NCBI GenBank assembly: GCA_000494225.1
Contig: AWOA01000013.1
Location: forward strand, 24,685 to 69,884
Reading direction: 5' to 3'
Length of the DNA: 45,200 nucleotides
Source: Candidatus Calescibacterium nevadense OTU 1
GTDB lineage: Bacteria > Calescibacteriota > Calescibacteriia > Calescibacteriales > Calescibacteriaceae
Shown: piece by piece, positions 8,378-16,996 of the stretch
Layout: every line of letters starts with the position of its first letter
Numbering within the stretch: position 1 is the first letter of the stretch
Program-made: the position numbers and the translations under genes
The notes under the pieces: model-generated
Databases searched by the model: none
What the model saw: only the letters and a program-made list of their open reading frames with translations
Told to the model about the DNA's origin: nothing

Positions 8378-9868
8378 TTACATGTTTCCAACTATTAGAA
8401 TTTTCCCAAATAATCCTATATATATATTATTTTTATCATCAAGATTTAAGGGAGCATACATACTGTTGTAATCAAATCCCTCTCCTATAAATTCTCTCCA
8501 TAAAACTTTTCCAGTATTCAAATCAATAGCGGTAAGATACCACTTATCTATCCTATCTTCTTTTTTGAGCTCGTAAACATAAGCTGATTGAGATTTCCCA
8601 GACACAAGAGGAACATTATTCGGAGCAAATATATCTTTATTTACCCACAAAAGCTTTACCTTCTCATTCCCATAACTGCCTTTTATTTCATAACAAGCGA
8701 CACCAGAACCTTCTGGATTATTATTATCAACGATAAATTTCCCACCAAAATAAGCTAAAGTATTTTCAGTTTGAGATTCCGGATCATAAGAAAAAGGTTC
8801 AGGATTATCTATTTCAACTGGACTTCCATCTTCTGTTCTTAAAACTATAATTTTCATAGGTATAGAACCATCTGCGAACCCAATATATTCTTCGTTATCT
8901 CCCATGATAGTTGGAGTAGTTCCGGACCCAGCAAGAAATCTTACCCTTTTGAGAAGATTAACAAGCACACAAGAATATGGAGACGATTCTCCCCGGCACT
9001 CTATTTCGCTAGGGGGAGGACCAGGATCATAAGAGTAGCTCCAAATGCTCCTAAAGTTCTTAGAAGAGTTATCAAATCTTATCTTGTAAAGTCTTTTGTG
9101 AGTTATGATATATAAGTTGTCTTTTCTATCAATGGCTATGGAATTTTGTATAGCCTCTTCTCTAAACTGGTGGTAATAAATATTCACTTTACTCCTGTCA
9201 AAAATTTGAATGATTCCTAACTTAGCGCCAGGAATATTTATCTTCAAAAAATCTCCCTCTTTTACGTATTCAAATCCCAACGTTACGAACACTATATCCA
9301 TCCAACCTGTTGGTCTATAAAGTGGCATAAGAGCAAGGATTGTTTCATCTTTAGAAAAACCATCCGACATTTCTGCGAGATTGAATTCCATATCCTTTTC
9401 AAACTTGCCTCCAATTTCACACAATCTATATATGGAAACATCTACGGAAGTCCATATACAGTCCTCGTGGTCTATAAAGCTGTATATTCCACCAAATACC
9501 CCCGTTGCTCCGGAAAAAGACAAGGAAAACTCAGCAATAAGATTCATACCTTTATCAAATTTTTTGAATTCATGCTTTCTTTCCGTAGCATTAGCGGCTC
9601 CAAAAAGTATATTTCCTTTTGAATCAAACAGTATCCATCCTGGGCCTTTGTGGTCAAAAAGCTTTACTTTCAATGGAGGATTTGGACCGGCAAACTCTAC
9701 GCCTGCTTGCTGAGATAGGTTTGCATGTATAATCGGCCAAGGACTTTGAGCCAGTCTTGGGTGCTCATGATATTTTTTCCCCAATTCGTCTTTTTTTTCC
9801 TTGCAAGAATAAATCAAAAACAAAAGCAACGCTCCCGGAATTATCTTTTGTATTTCTACCCACTTCAT
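8378..9868 (-). CDS. lipoprotein with PQQ-type beta-propeller-like repeats
   Basis: A 496-residue exported lipoprotein. The signal peptide MKWVEIQKIIPGALLLFLIYSC ends in the lipobox LIYSC. The mature part begins with SPWPIIHANLSQQ, resembling the WPMFxHDxxHTG opening of PQQ-like beta-propeller proteins, and contains recurrent blade-like pieces (FDSKGNILFGAA, IDRKDNLYIITHKRLYKI, LDDKNNIYIGLFGKILIV). The start at 9868 is chosen because GGAGGT lies 8 bases upstream; a TTG at 9883 overlaps that site and is less likely. It is the first gene of the leftward set, facing copy C across the control region. A scaffold, sensor or binding role at the outer or inner membrane is possible. The repeat-fold assignment is moderate; catalytic residues are not apparent. 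Confidence 0.75.
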   Translation of the reverse strand: MKWVEIQKIIPGALLLFLIYSCKEKKDELGKKYHEHPRLAQSPWPIIHANLSQQAGVEFAGPNPPLKVKLFDHKGPGWILFDSKGNILFGAANATERKHEFKKFDKGMNLIAEFSLSFSGATGVFGGIYSFIDHEDCIWTSVDVSIYRLCEIGGKFEKDMEFNLAEMSDGFSKDETILALMPLYRPTGWMDIVFVTLGFEYVKEGDFLKINIPGAKLGIIQIFDRSKVNIYYHQFREEAIQNSIAIDRKDNLYIITHKRLYKIRFDNSSKNFRSIWSYSYDPGPPPSEIECRGESSPYSCVLVNLLKRVRFLAGSGTTPTIMGDNEEYIGFADGSIPMKIIVLRTEDGSPVEIDNPEPFSYDPESQTENTLAYFGGKFIVDNNNPEGSGVACYEIKGSYGNEKVKLLWVNKDIFAPNNVPLVSGKSQSAYVYELKKEDRIDKWYLTAIDLNTGKVLWREFIGEGFDYNSMYAPLNLDDKNNIYIGLFGKILIVGNM

Positions 9869-10310
9869 TTTTCTGACCTCCAAGGTTTATCTTTTCATTT
9901 TCTTGGAATTTATTTTCCTTCCATTGTCTATCTTTGCTTTCAATTATTTTTAGTATTTGTTATTTGATTGAAATTTTTATGAAATTTCTGATTAGCGAAC
10001 TTCTCCCGATAATTTCAACCATGAAAGCTAAATAGCAGAATCCAAAACTGATATATAATCCAAAAATCTTTAAAAATGAAAGAATGATATTTTCTTTCCT
10101 ATTTCAGTAATGCAACCAATGTAAAAGATGAGCAAAACGCATAGTTTCGTTTTTATTTATGGTTACAAAACTTGCCGAATTCAAATTACTTTGTTTTTCA
10201 AATGAAATCTCTTCACAAAAGTTTCGAAAAAACAAAAGTTATAAAAAAATTTTTAAAATTAAATTTATCTAACTTATGGTAGGTAGATTATTATTAAATT
10301 ATTTATTATC
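9869..10310. promoter_or_regulatory. 442-bp divergent intergenic control region
   Basis: This is the only spacer between the leftward set (from 9868) and the rightward set (from 10311), so promoters for both should lie here. No open frame, RNA gene or strong palindrome was found. The last ~70 bases before 10311 are extremely A/T-rich, with several TATTAT/TTAAAT-like elements immediately before the ATG and no ribosome site, consistent with a leaderless rightward transcript. The leftward start has its own GGAGGT. Specific -35/-10 boxes cannot be assigned with confidence. Confidence 0.5.
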
Positions 10311-12044
10311 ATGAGAGTAGAAAAAGAAATAAAAACTTTTTATCCATCTGAAACTTATGATGCAGTTATAATTGGAGGCGGACCAAATGGACTGGGTATT
10401 GCTGCACTCCTGGGAAAAGCCGGTCTAAAAGTGTGCATCTTGGAAGAGAGACTTCAATGCGGAGGAGGAGCAGAAAATACCGAACCCATCCCGGGTTTCA
10501 GAATAGATCCTCATGCTACATACTTTTACGCTGGAGCATCACCAACGATAGAAATTCTTGAACTGCGGAAATTCGGTTTCAGACTAAAATACTTCAAAAC
10601 TCTCGCAGGAACGGTAACATCAGATGGAAAAGCAATAATATCTGGTAGGTTCAATATCAAAAATACGATAGAATCAATCGCAAAATACTCAAAAAAAGAT
10701 GCAGAATTTACTAAAATTATGTACGAAAGCTTCGAACCATACACAAAAGATTTCCTGAGATCAATCTTCTGGACCCCACCTTACACTCCCGATATGTGGT
10801 CTGACCCAAAAGATCTTCCATGGTTCAAATTTATGAAAGAAAAAGCTCCGGGACTTTTAGCTCTCTTCCCTCCCGAAACAATTATGGAAATGTCAACATA
10901 CGAAATCCTTGATACACAGTATGAGTTTGAACCTCTGAAAGTTGTTGCGGGTCAAGGAGCATGGTACAACGGACCTTTCCCAGCATGGCGAGGTATGGGA
11001 ATCTTCGGGATAGCAACTGGTCTTCTCATGGCTTATTCTTCTTCATCTCCCCAGGGCGGTATGCATTCTTATATGCATGCACTCATAAGATGCTGTCTTC
11101 ACTACGGAGTGAAAATATATACTAACGCAAAAGTAGGTGAAATATTGGTTGAGAATGGGGAAGCAAAGGGAGTAGTATTAGCTGATGAATCATTCTACCC
11201 AGGGAAAGTTATAAGAGCAACAAAACTTGTAATATCTGCAATAGATGTGAAACAAACTTTCTTAAAACTCCTCAAAGGGAAACACATTCCAAAACCCCTT
11301 TTAGAAAAGATAAAAGATATAAACACACACGGCGGAAGCCTATTTGTCCTTCATCTTATAGTTAAAGATTTACCGAAATATAAAGGAGACGCAGAAGAAC
11401 TATTTTTCAAAGATGGAAACTATCCAACAGTTGTAGCACTTCCTGGAGATTCAAGAAGTTTTATATTAAACCAAGCAAGAGATATTTTCTCATTCAGGAC
11501 TCACCCTCAAAGCGAAGAAAGTATGCACATTATGGTATGCTGTCATGATATTTACGATGACACAAGATGCCCACCAGGATATCACGTCCTTTCGCCAATA
11601 TACATTCAGGTTCCACCTCCTGAATATCACAGAGATGGACCTGATGCTGTGAACAAAGCAAAATGGGAAATAGCAGAAGGTATGATAGAGCTTTTAAGAA
11701 AATTTGCTCCAAATATGACCGAAAAAAATATAGTTGCAAAGTTCATTAATACCCCTCTTGATAGTGAGTTTAGAAACACAGGATTAATAGGAGGAAACTG
11801 GTACGCAATAAGAGAGTGTGAGGACCAATGGTGGAGTTTCAGACCAATCCCAGAACTTGCAAGGTACAGAACTCCGATTCACAAACTCTATCTATGTCAT
11901 CAGACCTCATATCCGGGCGGGCTATGTATTCTTGCTGTTCCTTATAATCTTATGCACATCCTCATAGATGATGGGGCAATAGAAAAGCCAGAGTGGTTTA
12001 TACCATCACCGTATCACATAAGCGATGGAGAAAAAAGATTTTAA
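10311..12044 (+). CDS. phytoene-desaturase-like FAD oxidoreductase (copy C)
   Basis: A 577-residue CrtI-like FAD oxidoreductase, the longest of the five. A 16-residue leader precedes the Rossmann strand, and the FAD motif GGGPNG is at residues 22-27 followed by EERLQCGGGAE. The GGMHSYMHALIRCC segment is shared with copies B and E. The C-terminal FAD stretch reads LYLCHQTSYPGGLCILAVPY. The ATG at 10311 has no Shine-Dalgarno site and follows an A/T-only run, suggesting a leaderless first gene. It is followed after 46 bp by the SCP2-like gene. The product is predicted to act on a hydrophobic lipid or isoprenoid substrate; the actual reaction is not determinable. Confidence 0.87.
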   Translation: MRVEKEIKTFYPSETYDAVIIGGGPNGLGIAALLGKAGLKVCILEERLQCGGGAENTEPIPGFRIDPHATYFYAGASPTIEILELRKFGFRLKYFKTLAGTVTSDGKAIISGRFNIKNTIESIAKYSKKDAEFTKIMYESFEPYTKDFLRSIFWTPPYTPDMWSDPKDLPWFKFMKEKAPGLLALFPPETIMEMSTYEILDTQYEFEPLKVVAGQGAWYNGPFPAWRGMGIFGIATGLLMAYSSSSPQGGMHSYMHALIRCCLHYGVKIYTNAKVGEILVENGEAKGVVLADESFYPGKVIRATKLVISAIDVKQTFLKLLKGKHIPKPLLEKIKDINTHGGSLFVLHLIVKDLPKYKGDAEELFFKDGNYPTVVALPGDSRSFILNQARDIFSFRTHPQSEESMHIMVCCHDIYDDTRCPPGYHVLSPIYIQVPPPEYHRDGPDAVNKAKWEIAEGMIELLRKFAPNMTEKNIVAKFINTPLDSEFRNTGLIGGNWYAIRECEDQWWSFRPIPELARYRTPIHKLYLCHQTSYPGGLCILAVPYNLMHILIDDGAIEKPEWFIPSPYHISDGEKRF

Positions 12045-12090
12045 GCTTAGGTTTTTTGATTTATTATGAAAAGAAAGGAGGTTAAAACAA

Positions 12091-12504
12091 ATGTATAGGT
12101 TTCCCTCACAGGAGTGGGTAGATGAACTTGTAAAAATAGCAATATCAGACCAAGAACTCAGAGAAATCGGAAAGACTTGGACATACGGGGGAGTCATAAC
12201 TATTATGGAACCTGATGAGAAGCTTAATGAAAGTTGGAAAGCTTTCTTCCTGATAGATAAGGGAGAAGTCAAAGAGGCGAAAATAATTCAAGATGAAAAA
12301 GAATACAACACAGCTTTCATCTTTAAAACCACATATTCTGTCTGGAAAGGTATAGTCAAAGGCGAAGTAGATCCAATCCAGGCCTTCCTGAAAGGAGAAA
12401 TAAAAGTGGAGGGAAATATAGGAATTCTTATGCAGTATATGGCGTTTATAAGAAAATTCATAAATGTTTTGACCAAAGTTCCCACCCGCTTCCCGGATGA
12501 ATAA
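12091..12504 (+). CDS. SCP2 sterol-carrier-like lipid-binding protein
   Basis: A 137-residue cytoplasmic protein of the SCP2 sterol-transfer family, which binds acyl chains or other lipids in a hydrophobic tunnel. The N-terminus FPSQEWVDEL is typical of bacterial SCP2 proteins. The hallmark second half VWKGIVKGEVDPIQAFLKG followed by EIKVEGN and a Met-rich helix is intact. The start has AAAGGAGG with good spacing. Lying between two CrtI-like flavoenzyme genes, it probably carries or presents their water-insoluble substrate. Length and motifs are normal for the family; the ligand is unknown. Confidence 0.85.
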   Translation: MYRFPSQEWVDELVKIAISDQELREIGKTWTYGGVITIMEPDEKLNESWKAFFLIDKGEVKEAKIIQDEKEYNTAFIFKTTYSVWKGIVKGEVDPIQAFLKGEIKVEGNIGILMQYMAFIRKFINVLTKVPTRFPDE

Positions 12505-12711
12505 AGAAGAAAACAAGAAAGAAAAAGAAATAAAAGGAAAAATGAACTCTATCAAGAAAGAATAAAAAAGAGAAAAAGAAGGGTGGAAGAAAAAGTAAAA
12601 GAGAAAAACTAAAAGAAAGAAGAGAGAAAAATCGGAATCGGAAGAAGGTAAAGAATTTGGGGTAAAGGAGAAGAAAAAGAAAAAAATAGAAAAAAAAGGA
12701 GGAAACAAAAG
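12505..12711 (+). other. 207-bp polypurine intergenic leader
   Basis: The spacer between the SCP2-like gene and copy D is almost entirely A and G on the coding strand, with only scattered C/T, and ends in the AAGGAGG site of copy D. No conserved open frame is evident on the plus strand, and the pyrimidine strand encodes only Phe/Ser/Leu-rich noise. It may act as an unstructured ribosome-loading leader, a purine-binding-protein target, or a triplex-forming tract. The paralogous copy A has a similar shorter tract. Confidence 0.7.
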
Positions 12712-14382
12712 ATGGAAATGAAAGAATCAAAAGTTTGGATAGGATACAAACCTTCCGAAAAAGACGATGTTTTAAAAGAGTTTCCGGACGAGTATGAAAC
12801 AGATTGTATAGTAATAGGAGCTGGGCCTAATGGGCTTATAACCTCGGCGTATCTTGCAAAAGCAGGGCTAAAAGTTCTTGTATGCGAAAGAAGATATGAG
12901 ATAGGAGGAGGACTTGCAACAGAGGAAATTCTTTTTCCCGGCAACTCATCTAACGCTCACGCAATCTACCATATGATGGTAGATTATATACCTGCTATCA
13001 GAGATTTCAATTTAGAAGAGCACGGCTTGTACTGGATAAAACCATTTGTTCAATCCGCAATTATTTTTAGAGATAAAAGTTCGCTTCTGTTAGGTAAGAT
13101 GCTTCAAGACTCAAAAGATTCGGTTGCGAAGTTATCAATTGACGAAGCAGAAAGATTTGAAAAAATTGTAAGGAAATTTATAAGGTTCGTTGATGACATC
13201 CTTGCTCCCGCAACATACTACCCTCCACTATCCCCTGTTGAGTTTTACGAAAGAATTTCTTCAACAGAGGTAGGAAGAGAGTTTTTAGAAATAGCGGAAA
13301 AATCTGCAGTTGAGATAATAGACGAAAACTTCAAGAGCGAAAAAATTAAGGCTTTCTTGCTTTATCTTGTCGGAATGTGGGGGATTGATCCTGAGGAATC
13401 TGGTATGGGTTTTATGGTACCTTTGCTCGTGTGGAGATGTGGTATGCAAAAATACTACTGCTATGGTGGGTCCCATAGATTCGCAAGTGTTCTGGGAAGA
13501 GAGATAGTAAGAAACGGAAGTCTAATTATTGATAATGCAGAAGTTGATGAAATAATAATTGAAGGTCGGGAAGCAAAAGGGGTAAAACTCAAAGACGGAA
13601 GAAAAATTTTCTCAAAAATAGTTGTATCTTCTTTGCCACCACCAATAACATTCTTCAAACTAATAAATGAGCAAAAAATTCCAAAAGATATAAAAGAGGA
13701 AATAGATATTCTAAAAGAGTGGAAGTGGGATAAATGGTCTTTCTTTACTTTTCATTTCATATCACCAAAGCCCCCAGAATTCAAAACAGACGATAAATGG
13801 ATTAACAGGTCTTTTATGACAATAGCTGGTTTTGATAATTTTGAAGATGTTCTGAATTTCTTCCGAGCCTTGAGAGAAAATAAAATAACAAAAGTCGCAG
13901 GACATATAACATGTCAGAGTTTATTTGACGATACACTATCAAGAATGGGAAAATCTGTTTCATTCTTCCAGATGTGCGCTCCTTACGATTTTGATTGGAA
14001 AAACAAAAAATCCGAAATAGAAAAGGAAGTGATAAAGCTTTTGAAAGATTACCAAGATGTAGTCATTGAAGATTTTATAAGCGAGACTCCTCTGGAAATT
14101 GAAATGAGAATTGCATCTATGGTCCGCGGTTCAATAAAGCATGGAGATTACACGCCAACTCAGATGGGATATTTCAGACCTTCTGAATCTTGTTCAAGTT
14201 CAAGAACACCTATCAAAAACCTTTACCTTTGTGGAGCAAGCACATATCCCGGTGGTCTCATAATAGGAGGTCCAGGCTACATATGTGCAAACGTTATAGC
14301 AGAGGATATTGGTTTGAAAAAGTGGTGGAAAGAACCTGATTTCCTTGCAAGGCACAAAAAAACATATCTTGGAAAAAAATGA
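12712..14382 (+). CDS. phytoene-desaturase-like FAD oxidoreductase (copy D)
   Basis: A 556-residue CrtI-like FAD oxidoreductase with a 30-residue charged N-terminal extension before the Rossmann motif GAGPNG (residues 36-41) and CERRYEIGGGLA. The C-terminal FAD stretch is LYLCGASTYPGGLIIGGPGY. Clear paralogue of copy A: shared LAPATY-PPL-PVE, RGSIKHGDYTPTQMGY and CSSSRTPI. AAGGAGG lies 9 bases before the ATG. The stop codon is 18 bp before the ATG of copy E, whose ribosome site starts just after it, so D and E are co-translated. Role within the flavoenzyme set as for the other copies; the N-terminal extension is unexplained. Confidence 0.88.
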   Translation: MEMKESKVWIGYKPSEKDDVLKEFPDEYETDCIVIGAGPNGLITSAYLAKAGLKVLVCERRYEIGGGLATEEILFPGNSSNAHAIYHMMVDYIPAIRDFNLEEHGLYWIKPFVQSAIIFRDKSSLLLGKMLQDSKDSVAKLSIDEAERFEKIVRKFIRFVDDILAPATYYPPLSPVEFYERISSTEVGREFLEIAEKSAVEIIDENFKSEKIKAFLLYLVGMWGIDPEESGMGFMVPLLVWRCGMQKYYCYGGSHRFASVLGREIVRNGSLIIDNAEVDEIIIEGREAKGVKLKDGRKIFSKIVVSSLPPPITFFKLINEQKIPKDIKEEIDILKEWKWDKWSFFTFHFISPKPPEFKTDDKWINRSFMTIAGFDNFEDVLNFFRALRENKITKVAGHITCQSLFDDTLSRMGKSVSFFQMCAPYDFDWKNKKSEIEKEVIKLLKDYQDVVIEDFISETPLEIEMRIASMVRGSIKHGDYTPTQMGYFRPSESCSSSRTPIKNLYLCGASTYPGGLIIGGPGYICANVIAEDIGLKKWWKEPDFLARHKKTYLGKK

Positions 14383-14400
14383 AAGGAGGTGAAAAGAAAA

Positions 14401-16125
14401 ATGCCTGACTTTGATGTAATAGTTATAGGTGGCGGAATAAACGGACTCGCAGCTGCTGCCTATTTAGGAAAGGCAGGAGCAAAGGTTCTTGTTGTTGAAG
14501 CGAGGGGAGAATGCGGAGCTCATTGCGACACAGAAGAACTACAAGCAGGTTTTTTACATAACTTACATGCAACATGGATGATTACTGCCCTATCTCCTGC
14601 GATGGAAGACCTTGAACTTGAAAAATTCGGTCTTGAAATAGTTATGACAGACTACGCTTATGGTAAAGTCTTCAGAGATGGTAAGTGCTGTCTTATGGGA
14701 GTAAATCCACAAGACACAATAAGTAATTGGATGAAACTTTCCCCAAAAGATGCAGAGTTTATAATAAAAGCCTCCGAGGTCTTAATAGAAAGGTTTAACG
14801 ATGTTGTGGAATGGGTTCATACTTTTTTATTCACTCCGCCTTCCTTTGATAAAGTAAGAGATAATCTTGAATTTCTCAAAGAAATAAATCAGAGGCTCGG
14901 TATAAATATCTCCCCCGAAGAACTTGTAAATATAAATGGTTTTCAAGCACTTGATATATTTTTTGAGTCAGATTATATAAAAACTACGATTGCGTCCTTA
15001 TCGTGGATAGGCGCTTTCCCTCCTATACATAGAAGGATTGGTTCTTCAGGATGCTTAGGGGTAGCCGCGCTAACCGGTCCAATTTTTCCCGTTCATCAGC
15101 TCAAAGGAGGTTCTCACTCTTTAACTCACGCACTTATAAGGTGTTGCAAAGCTCATGGAGTAAAAATAATTCAGAATTGTCCTGTTTCAAAAATTCTTGT
15201 TTCAAAAGATGGAGCTTATGGGATAAAGTTAAGCTCTGACGCTCTGTTTCCCGGAGAAGAGATAACGGCAAAAAAGATAATAAGTGATTTATCGCTTGTT
15301 CCAACTTTTGAGCTCATAGATGAAGACAAAATCCCATCGGAGATGAGAACCAGAATAAAGAACTTCTGCTATGATGAGCAGGTAATATTTGGTGTACACT
15401 ACGCCTTGAAAGAAGCGCCTATATGGTTATCGGCAGAATTTGATCCCGGAATTCAAAGATGTTTTATGGGGTATATCGGTGGAGATACTCAGGATGAGAT
15501 GAAGAAGTTTGGTGTTGAGCTCATATCAGGTGTGATACCCGATGAGCTTATGGCTAACTGGTTTGTTCCAACATTGGCAGATCCATCGCAAGCGCCGGAC
15601 GGATGTCATACCGCTTTTTTGTGGCTTGATGTTCCCCCCATACCAGTAAGGTGGGGAAAAAGAAAGCTTGAATATGACTTTTCTGTGTGGGATAAGATAA
15701 AATGGGAACTTGCAGAGAAACTCACAGACTTATTTGAAATGTATGCACCTGGATTCAGAAAAAATATAATAGAAATCTTTCCATACTCACCGTTGGATGT
15801 TTGGAGGAACAACAGAAGCGCAATAAGAGGGAACTGGTGTGGAGGGGCGGTAATTCCTGAGCAATTCTTTAAAAATAGACCATTACCCGATGTTATAGTA
15901 AAAGGTGCCTCGAGGACATTTATTAACAATCTTTACCTTTCAAATTCTATACATCCCTTTGGTGCAACTTGGTTAGCATCGGGCTATCTTGCTGCTTGTG
16001 AGGTCGCAGAAGATTTAGGAATAAGAGAAAAGGATTGGTGGAAAAACAAAGCGGTAATGTGGTATATCAAAAATCTTGGCAAAATAAAAAGGAACCTTGG
16101 AGTTGCAGACAAGTGGAAAATATGA
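14401..16125 (+). CDS. phytoene-desaturase-like FAD oxidoreductase (copy E)
   Basis: A 574-residue CrtI-like FAD oxidoreductase. The motif GGGING is at residues 10-15, then VEARGECGAHCDTEE. The GGSHSLTHALIRCC segment links it to copies B and C. The C-terminal FAD stretch LYLSNSIHPFGATWLASGY lacks the PGG of A, C and D and resembles copy B, including a Trp-rich tail (EKDWWKNKAVMWYI). The ATG at 14401 is preferred because AAAGGAGGTG sits 9 bases upstream; the in-frame GTG at 14389 lies inside that site. The CDP-alcohol phosphatidyltransferase gene follows after 60 bp. Confidence 0.88.
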   Translation: MPDFDVIVIGGGINGLAAAAYLGKAGAKVLVVEARGECGAHCDTEELQAGFLHNLHATWMITALSPAMEDLELEKFGLEIVMTDYAYGKVFRDGKCCLMGVNPQDTISNWMKLSPKDAEFIIKASEVLIERFNDVVEWVHTFLFTPPSFDKVRDNLEFLKEINQRLGINISPEELVNINGFQALDIFFESDYIKTTIASLSWIGAFPPIHRRIGSSGCLGVAALTGPIFPVHQLKGGSHSLTHALIRCCKAHGVKIIQNCPVSKILVSKDGAYGIKLSSDALFPGEEITAKKIISDLSLVPTFELIDEDKIPSEMRTRIKNFCYDEQVIFGVHYALKEAPIWLSAEFDPGIQRCFMGYIGGDTQDEMKKFGVELISGVIPDELMANWFVPTLADPSQAPDGCHTAFLWLDVPPIPVRWGKRKLEYDFSVWDKIKWELAEKLTDLFEMYAPGFRKNIIEIFPYSPLDVWRNNRSAIRGNWCGGAVIPEQFFKNRPLPDVIVKGASRTFINNLYLSNSIHPFGATWLASGYLAACEVAEDLGIREKDWWKNKAVMWYIKNLGKIKRNLGVADKWKI

Positions 16126-16185
16126 GAATTTTATTAGGAAATTAAAATTTCTTCTTCTTCAAAGTAAATCTTCTGATTATAGAGG

Positions 16186-16743
16186 ATGAAAAGGGAAGAA
16201 ATTTTTCTACTTCCAAACATAATAACTTTTTTACGGTTTATTTTAACCTTCCCCTTCATTTATTTTGTTTTAGAGGAAAGATGGAAATTAGCCACCGTAA
16301 TTGGGAGCATAGCGATAATTTCTGATTTTGCAGACGGCATGCTTGCGAGGAGGTTAAAAATGACATCGGATTTCGGCAGAAAATTTGACCCAACTGTGGA
16401 TAAAATAATCCTGACATCTTTATTTCTTGTTTTTTTTATAAAAAAGATGATTCCAGAGTGGTTCGGATTTATAGTTCTTGGAAAAGACATAATTATTCCT
16501 CTGATTATCTTATTTGGAAAGTTCGGCGGAGCGGAGCTCAATTTTTCTCCAACAATATCTGGTAAAATTACTGTTGTCTCTCAATTTACATTTATTATTC
16601 TTCTTATGTCAGAAAAAGCTTTTGGTATAAGAACATTTTACGAATTTCTTACAATACCAATATCTTTTCTTTGCTTTATCTCAGTTATGAGTTATATAAT
16701 ACTTATTTCAAAACTTTTAAAACAAAAAAATCCAAACTCTTAA
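16186..16743 (+). CDS. CDP-alcohol phosphatidyltransferase (PgsA-like)
   Basis: A 185-residue inner-membrane enzyme that transfers a phosphatidyl group from a CDP-linked lipid to an alcohol, as in phosphatidylglycerophosphate synthesis. The diagnostic D-G-x2-A-R-x8-G-x3-D-x3-D motif is complete, from DGMLARRL to FDPTVD (residues ~46-68). About six hydrophobic helices are present. The N-terminal LLPNIITFLRFILTFPFIY is typical of PgsA. The true substrate (glycerol phosphate, inositol phosphate or other) cannot be told. The ATG follows AGAGG directly, too close for a functional site. Placed last in the rightward set, it may link the flavoenzyme products to polar lipids or may simply be adjacent. 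Confidence 0.85.
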   Translation: MKREEIFLLPNIITFLRFILTFPFIYFVLEERWKLATVIGSIAIISDFADGMLARRLKMTSDFGRKFDPTVDKIILTSLFLVFFIKKMIPEWFGFIVLGKDIIIPLIILFGKFGGAELNFSPTISGKITVVSQFTFIILLMSEKAFGIRTFYEFLTIPISFLCFISVMSYIILISKLLKQKNPNS

Positions 16744-16996
16744 AACAAAAAATGACGGAACTGAAAAATAATTACTACAACGCTTCAACTTTGGAATATA
16801 TTGAGGACACAAGTTCTTGGTAATATCAACTTTTAATATATGAACTATCCCATCGGAGATATTGGAATAATTGTAATACGAAAGCCCCTCCAAGGTCAGA
16901 AAACCACAAGAACATAAATTTTGTTTAATGTAAAATTCAAAATAAAGTTAAACCATTACGAAAATTTATTAAATTTATTATTTATTAAAGATAGAT
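16744..16996. other. intergenic region with an unassigned minus-strand open frame
   Basis: No gene is firmly supported. On the minus strand a frame runs without a stop for about 75 codons from near 16946 into the 3' end of the phosphatidyltransferase gene. It lacks an ATG, and the only plausible start inside is a TTG (Leu-Glu-Gly-Leu-Ser-Tyr-Tyr). A 7-bp inverted repeat GTTCTTG/CAAGAAC brackets ~95 bp in its centre. The region could be a decayed gene, a structured RNA or chance. The final ~40 bp before 16997 are A/T-only and likely hold the promoter of the next gene. Confidence 0.3.

Noticed and set aside
12145-12944. Minus-strand open frames rich in Phe, Ser and Leu across the polypurine spacer
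   Set aside because: They are the complement of the A/G tract; composition is low-complexity and they overlap the SCP2-like and FAD genes, which have clear families.
4794-16125. A standard carotenoid biosynthesis cluster
   Set aside because: Five CrtI-like enzymes but no phytoene synthase, prenyl synthase, cyclase or hydroxylase in the window.
16751-16822. 23-codon plus-strand frame MTELKNNYYN...
   Set aside because: No ribosome site, no recognisable features, and length expected by chance in this composition.
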